A DNA stretch of 64,000 nucleotides, from NCBI GenBank assembly GCA_958299035.1, contig CATQJL010000223.1, positions 51,380,302-51,444,301 on the forward strand, read 5' to 3'. Positions within the stretch are counted from its first letter, which is position 1. Every line of letters begins with the position of its first letter. Below are positions 58,426 to 64,000 of the stretch, one piece after another. This stretch comes from Cylicocyclus nassatus (taxonomy: Eukaryota > Nematoda > Chromadorea > Rhabditida > Strongylidae). The notes under the pieces were generated by a model. The model made no database searches and had not been told where the DNA came from. It saw only the letters and a list, made by a program, of their open reading frames with translations. Made by a program: the position numbers and the translations under genes.

Positions 58426-58531
58426 CTCAGACAATCACAGGCTCTCAGCCGGCGGCCACAATGCCACCGCGCTTTTGGTGGGTTTCGCGGTGGCTTTGTG
58501 GCTGCCGGCTGAGAGCCTGTGATTGTCTGAG
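58426..58531. mobile_element. 106-bp hairpin MITE, private to the right arm
   Basis: CTCAGACAATCACAGGCTCT at the left is exactly mirrored at the right. Pairing continues through CAGCCGGC and GGCCACAATGCCACCGCG with few mismatches. It is not present at the equivalent point of the left arm (about 52.79 kb). Confidence 0.8.
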
Positions 58532-59042
58532 TGCATACTTCGAAAACAAAAGATGTTCTTCAGTAAATTGTACTACTGAGTCGCTTTGATGTCGAATTAG
58601 GAAACCCATTTTGAGTAACTCGTTTTATCGTAATCAGCAAATAATAAAATTTTTGCTCGAAAAAGTCGGACAAGAATCATAGAGGCTTTCCTTTGATTTC
58701 TGTTCTCTAGCTTATCCCCATCTGCTGTATGGGTTTCTAAGCTCCATACATTCGATTTAGAAAATGATCGCATTTTGATGGCACACAAAATCGAAAACCA
58801 ACTAGAAGAAAACCAGAAAGTATCCCCCCACCCTTAAGCTTAATATTTTATGAAAACTAATGTACATGCGGTCATTTGCTAATCGAGGCACAATTCAGTG
58901 TCCGCTTCAATTGCTCATGAAGTTGTTTTGCTTGGAGAAGCGCTCCAGCTTTGAAGGTTTCTTTTTCAGATAATAGATGATTTGGAGTAGAACTGGCTTT
59001 CAATGCTTTATGCGTGAAATGATCGGATTTGAAGGTACGGAA

Positions 59043-60161
59043 TCAAGGTTTGTTGCACTGGTAAAGCAGATTGATCTTCTCGTAGTCGCGACCTGAGGGC
59101 TCCGTTGCCGATCCAATTTGATCCTAACAATATCTTGCATTTTCGTGATGTTAGTAACGAAAAGAGTGTGAACATGACCTGATAAGTAGAATCGAGAGTT
59201 TCAATGGTAACCGTGCCTGGTTTTGCGTAAGCATTCTTTGCGTCGTGCATAATAGACAAGTAGTCGTAAGGAACGCTGGTGTACTTTTGTGTTGAATCAG
59301 CCTCGGCTAGGAAGAGGCGCAGATTTGGATCTGCATAAAATTATCTAAAAATGAGCTCAATCAAATTGAGGGAACAACCTGCTATATTTTCGAAATGCAC
59401 ATTGATGTATTTGTCTCTATCCACTCGCTGATGCTCGCCACTCAGTCCCAAACTATGCAATAGGTTCACCATTATGGTTTTTGCATCCACACAGCTGGAA
59501 GAATATGAGTTTGAAAAATTGTGAAAATACAACTTTCGCAACGTAGCTTGCGCTCACTTTACATTATTGTTCGATTCAAGATATATCCTATTCTCCCCAA
59601 TTCTTCCTACATTTGCACCGCATCTAAAATCGAGAGCGTACAATAAACATACCTTTAGTCAGGAACGAAAACATAAATAATCATGAGGACTTCTCGTACA
59701 TCTCTATTTACATATTAAGGTCCTCTAGTGCCAAATTATGTTTCACTTGAGAACACCCTTGAATGAAAAGTTACGTACGACCCGTCTTCTTTGTTGACTA
59801 TCTCGACAAATTCGTCTTCGTTCGTGCGAGGTCTAAATTCGACACAAGTGTTGTCAGCAATCTTCTGCATGGCCGTCGTAATCATCGAGCGCTCTTCAGG
59901 GCCTTAAAAAAGATATTTTAGCGAAGTTTTGCTCAAATCTGAAGTGTAGTGAGCCAATACAGTTGATAAAAAGACCAAAGTGTTCGTTTGTACAAAGAAT
60001 TTTCGTTTTCACATGTGATTCAAGTGTAGAAATTCAAGGTTACTGTAGGTGCCGGTGAACTTGTATGGAACGATGTAGTTGCCATTCTCCGGGTATTGGT
60101 TCCACAACTCCTGCGACATGATATATGTCGCGCAGACGAAAAGCACGAGAACTGCTTTCAT
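59043..60161 (-). pseudogene. Degenerate astacin metalloprotease, right copy
   Basis: Same five-exon layout as the left copy, on the minus strand, ATG at 60159-60161 and TGA at 59043-59045. Signal-like MKAVLVLFVCA leads directly into ELWNQYPENGNYIVPYKFTG, so there is no inhibitory prodomain. The active-site strand, undamaged here, reads KTIMVNLLHSLGLSGEHQR. The astacin consensus HExxHxxGxxHExxR therefore has the first His replaced by Val, the catalytic Glu by Asn and the third His by Gly; the second His, Gly, Glu and Arg remain. The Met-turn SxMHY is SIMHD, losing the zinc-binding Tyr. Proteolysis is not expected. The exon-2 acceptor is TTTTTTAAG and the segment before the active site is missing, so it is probably a pseudogene, though a spliced pseudoenzyme cannot be excluded. 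Confidence 0.78.
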
Positions 60162-61728
60162 TCTAGGACGAAAAAATTCATAAGTTGATCAAATTATTCT
60201 TTCGGAATGATGAGAAAATCTACGAACAAACAACAAGAACAACAACGAACATCTCACTATGTTTGCTATTTCTCGGAATCTGTTGCACATACATGAGTGA
60301 AAGCTTGCAGGGATACTCTCGCGTGCATGTTTATGGTATTTAAGCATGTAGAAGGACTCTAGAATCAACAAGGACAGAGTTATCACCTTTTTAATCACCT
60401 CGTTTTTTTGTGATCAGACCAAATTACAAACATCCTGTGCACGTATAGGGGATTCGAAGAATCGTGACGATGGCGCGACCGCCCGCGACACGCACGCATA
60501 TCCGGCAACCGCTACTGTTTTGGTTTTCATCTCTGCACGAATGGTTTTTCTGCTTACGTATGATAGCATTTAGACGCTGGAAGTAACTGAATTGAGAGTT
60601 GAGATGATGCCTTTTTGTATGAGTGGTTTGTGCTCCTGTGGGAGCAAAGACCGCAGTGAAATCCGTAGTCACGATTTTATAAATGGCCTATAGATAAAAA
60701 TGTGTCTATACTCCTACTACTGTATACTGGCGCATGTGAGTGTGTTTGTGGAAGCTGAAGACGTGGATTAGGTCAAAAACTTATGCTTTCGAATTCGCCT
60801 GTATTTTCATAGAAAACATTGATTATGCTGCTAACCATAACCCAATGATTTGCAGCATGCTTTCGCACATACCCCACTTGGTACTCACATGAAACAAATT
60901 TTATATCGAAATGCAATGTCTGGGATTGTTCTTATCAACCCATTATTCGGTGAATTAATGGTTTTAGAGGATGCCCATATTATCAATTAAATAGCAAGAA
61001 CGTTTTTAAAGTCTTCTCGCGCATATAAGTTGCTGTGAGCTAGGTTCAAATGTGGCTTCTCTCATTTTTGGCACAGATTACAAACTTATGGAAAATGTGC
61101 TATTCGTGAAGTGCTTGGAACGGCTCAATAAGGCAACGACAGAAGCCACACACCGCCTGATGCCGCAAAAGAATCTATGAATTCTTTCTGTATTTTAAGA
61201 GAGAGGTATGTACATGAAATAGGAAGCTGGAACTGACACTCGCTTCAGATTTTTGGCTGCTTTTATATCAGACAATCCGTGCTATTTGGCAAAACTGACA
61301 GCTATAAAGCGTTATTGCATGACTTTTCACGAAAATGGAAAAATCAACATAAAGCCCATCGCACATACGATTGTAGCGACAAATGGGCTTCACTACGAGA
61401 TCTCGAATTTTCTCAATCAATAATTTTGCAGTCATAGAAGCCTTGTATTTTCTCGAAATTGCTTAGCTGAGCAGACCATCAAGTAATTTCGTATACTAGA
61501 ACATCTGATAGAGCATGAAATTATTGAAACATGTTTTGATGAAGTTCTGTTTGTAGTCTTACATGCACATACCAAGAGCCCATATCATTCCTCAAGAATC
61601 TAGGAAAGCTATTCTTTATCAGTGACACCGACAACTCATTTTTGCGCTTTACCAGTGTGTGCTATAGCAAAACAATGTTGGAAACATATTTTGTATTTGG
61701 TAGAGTAGAGGATGTACAAGAGAATTTA

Positions 61729-62540
61729 TTAGGTTGAACACTAAGTTTTGCAACTTTTCTCATAACTTCCCTCTCACTCAACATAGTGCACTCAAATTTT
61801 GCCACTGTGTTGCTTATTATGTATACTACAAGCGCAGCTGCTGTCCTACCAAATTCTGACGTCGCAGTGAGGGTTAAGGTAGGTGTATGGTATGAAGGGG
61901 AAAAATTCAAAGTTTGACGGATTTGGCTGAAACTTGGTATAGGGATGTTATCCGACATGCTGACCACGAAAGCGGTAGTGAAATTGCGTGATAAGGGCTT
62001 TTTTGTAGGATTACTGTAGGTGTACGATATGGGGTCTCACCCTAAACAAGGAAAAAGGCGTTGATTCAACAAATGAATATGATATTCGCATTCGGCAGGT
62101 CGAATAACCTTACTATGTGAAGTCTCGGCGGAATTTGAGCTTTGGACTCTTTAGTCATTGACGGTCGTCCCCAGTGGCTCTTGCGACATCGACTTGTTCG
62201 ACTTTATGAGGACGCCAAATCTCGACATGCCCCTATATTTTGTTTCTTTCTTAATAGGCCAAAGAAGTCAACCTCCAGCAATAATCTGTAGACGAATCCG
62301 GATTGCTGCGCATGGTCTAGGCTGCCAAAGGCTTCATTTTAGCTTGAAACCTCAAAAATTCTCAAATTTTACTAGTTTTCGAAAAATGCCTGAAACTTTT
62401 CTATTTCACGTTCAAAATTCAGACAATTTGTGCTCACTTGTAGCTCACATTGCATTCTACATGATACCAAAGTTTGAGTGCGCCATGTTGAATGAGAGTG
62501 AAGTTATGAAACAAGTTGCAAAACTTAGTGTTCAACCTAA
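61729..62540. mobile_element. 812-bp mariner-type element carrying an inserted repeat
   Basis: The ends TTAGGTTGAACACTAAGTTT and (inverse) AAACTTAGTGTTCAACCTAA are flanked by TA. Arms pair for about 110 bases (GCAACTT, CTCAAATTTTG). A unit of the 17.2/35.3-kb repeat family (GGATTTGGCTGAAACTTGGT, TATGGTATGAAGGGG) sits inside at 61.87-62.12 kb. The open frames that span the arms are transposon sequence, not genes. Confidence 0.75.
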
Positions 62541-62736
62541 TATTTATACATACAAGATCGTGTATATGGGACAGTGCAGCTCCTCACAAACAACATCCTC
62601 CTGCGAGCAAACGTCGCTGTTATAATGGCAGATTTTGATCTCACAATATGCGACGGCTATGCAGTATCTTGATTTTTTTTTCGCGAGCACTATTGAGCAG
62701 AATGCGTCCTATTCAGTAGTCGAAAAGACTATAGGA

Positions 62737-63013
62737 TACAGTCGAATCATTTCATATGGTTATGTGTGTCACTGCACTGCCCATCTTTGGCGCCCTCATC
62801 CTGGATTTGCAATCGCAAAAGGAAAGAACCTGACCGATTGTTATCGCTTACATCTCTCTGAGGCGATTATTACCTAAAAAGAAAAGAAAAAAACTGAGGA
62901 CTCATCGAAAACACTCATCTGAAGGGTTGTCTCCTTCAGGAATCCAGGATGGGGACGCCAAAGATGGACAGTGTGCAATGACATATATGATCATACGAAA
63001 TGATTCGACTGTA
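62737..63013. mobile_element. 277-bp MITE, ends TACAGTCGAATCATTTC
   Basis: Inverted arms of about 70 bases: TACAGTCGAATCATTTCATA on the left and TATGATCATACGAAATGATTC...GACTGTA on the right, then CCCATCTTTGGCG..TCATCCTGGATT and its inverse. It shares the first nine bases with the element at 39031. Confidence 0.75.
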
Positions 63014-63160
63014 AATCGTTTGACTTCTCCACAGTGATTTGCGATAATAGACGCTCGCCAAATCAATCTTCATCTTCTCAGAATATTCATTTTCAAATTG
63101 GTAGCACGGAGAACAGGGGCTTTGGTTGGTTCGGCGTAGATTGCACCTTGATGCAGCAAT

Positions 63161-63295
63161 GGGTAGGGGAACGAAAGCCGCCAGTTTGAGCCGCCTTTCG
63201 CGGCTAACTGGTCCTTTCGCAACGTTGTTGCATGCCGTCCCAGGACCAGCAGTCCGCGCAGGCGACCGAAGCTGGCGGCTTTCGTCCCCCTACCC
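63161..63295. repeat. 135-bp inverted-repeat element
   Basis: GGGTAGGGGAACGAAAGCCG at the left pairs with CGGCTTTCGTCCCCCTACCC at the right. The inner CCAGTT/AACTGG and GGACCAG motifs add further pairing. It is GC-rich compared with its flanks. Confidence 0.7.
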
Positions 63296-63299
63296 CAGC

Positions 63300-64000
63300 A
63301 ATGTCTTACACCGCTACTCTGTAAGCCGTGGTTTTACTAGCATTCGATCAAAACCATGCGTGAAAATATATTGTCGCCTAGAAGTTAGCTAAAAGATGGA
63401 ATCACCTGTGTCGCCGTTGATTGCCCTTTGATACAAGCGGGATTCGAGAAGTTAAACTTATCTCTGTCGCAAGCGATTGTTGACCGGTGTTTATTCATGT
63501 TTTCTCGCTCTAGGGCAGATACGCTTTAGAGGACTTTATGAGGCCACAGCGTTTTTGTCTTCGCTCGCTGAGCTGAAATCAATCGTATCTCACTTGCACG
63601 AGTCAGGTCACGTGGCATCACTCTTTCAATGGCGCGTTCCATGTCGCTGAACGCATGTTCATCCTGCTTCCTTATGGTTCTTGTAGGTTTAAGTAGAAAC
63701 ACTGCAGAAACGAGCGTTCGAGCGTTTTTGCTCTTTTTCACTATGTCTTCTGTTGCCTTGTATACTCTTCATGCTGCTCGTTTCTGCTACGTTCCGATGC
63801 ACTCATTATATTAGCTTCCCGTGTAGATGTAGCTTGGGCATTCAATGATAATCATTTCATTACATGGAGGGAGCGTCTTCCCGACCGTTTCTCATAAACG
63901 TCGTCCTCGACAGATTCGCCTTGGAGTATTTTTCCCACAAAGGTGGTCAAATTAAGCCATATTCATTTCGCTTGCGTGATGTCAATGTATTCGAAGTGAT
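63300..64000. other. No supported gene
   Basis: Short frames of up to about 70 codons on both strands, without motifs. Confidence 0.4.

Larger units (their letters stand above)
57625..61405 (-). repeat. Right arm of the large inverted duplication
   Basis: Mirror of 49.63-53.24 kb. Private insertions relative to the left arm are at about 57.93-58.14, 58426-58531 and 60.43-60.71 kb. The arms are clearly diverged, which argues against a pure assembly artefact. Confidence 0.85.

Noticed and set aside
62158..62625. 155-codon open frame
   Set aside because: Its second half is the terminal arm of the mariner element ending at 62540; the same peptide (KFEC.ML.E.EVM..VAKLSVQPN) appears from the opposite arm at about 61.75 kb. 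It is transposon arm, not a gene.

Overview
The window looks like nuclear DNA of a parasitic strongylid nematode, most likely hookworm-like. The pointers are very short introns (about 45-60 bases) with GTAAGT/GTGAGT donors and TTTCAG acceptors, astacin and KCTD/BTB gene fragments, a LINE whose protein resembles the endonuclease-reverse transcriptases common in hookworm genomes, and a very dense load of mariner-, Harbinger- and MITE-type elements. The species call is inference. No rRNA, convincing tRNA or CRISPR array was seen.

Layout. 0-7 kb: mostly unexplained DNA plus a minus-strand KCTD-type BTB gene (5.3-5.9 kb) with a promoter shared with its paralog at 31 kb. 7.5-8.4 kb: N-terminal half of a glutathione synthetase gene with a one-base frameshift. 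9.3-10.1 kb: MITE cluster. 10.4-11.7 kb: Myb-like accessory gene of a PIF/Harbinger transposon. 12.7-14.0 kb (minus): eroded, unrecognised multi-exon gene. 15.3-17.1 kb (plus): coiled-coil gene with one stop and one frameshift, followed by a 525-bp inverted-repeat element. 18.9-20.1 kb: internally deleted Harbinger copy. 21.9-23.0 kb: Harbinger transposase with fully open exons. 24.8-30 kb: mariner relic, MITE, and a 1-kb inverted-repeat element. 31.1 and 37.2 kb: two more KCTD-type genes. 32-46 kb: repeats, including a TTAA-flanked element, a Helitron-like or tandem array and a 1-kb mariner. 46.2-49 kb: dead LINE. 49.6-61.4 kb: a large inverted duplication (arms of about 3.6 kb, spacer about 4.4 kb). 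Each arm carries a degenerate astacin; the spacer holds a gag-bearing LTR-element remnant, a perfect-stem palindrome, a hAT-type MITE and a mariner. 61.7-63.3 kb: another mariner and two MITEs.

The genes do not form a pathway. The window is gene-poor, repeat-dominated chromatin in which small KCTD genes have duplicated intact while other genes are decaying. Two things matter most to a user. First, 25 bases inside the left astacin copy match the commercial SMART cDNA adapter, so this stretch is an assembly or library artefact. Second, single-base indels recur in genes whose splice phases are otherwise perfect, so either base-level assembly errors or recent pseudogenisation must be settled before calling these genes dead.
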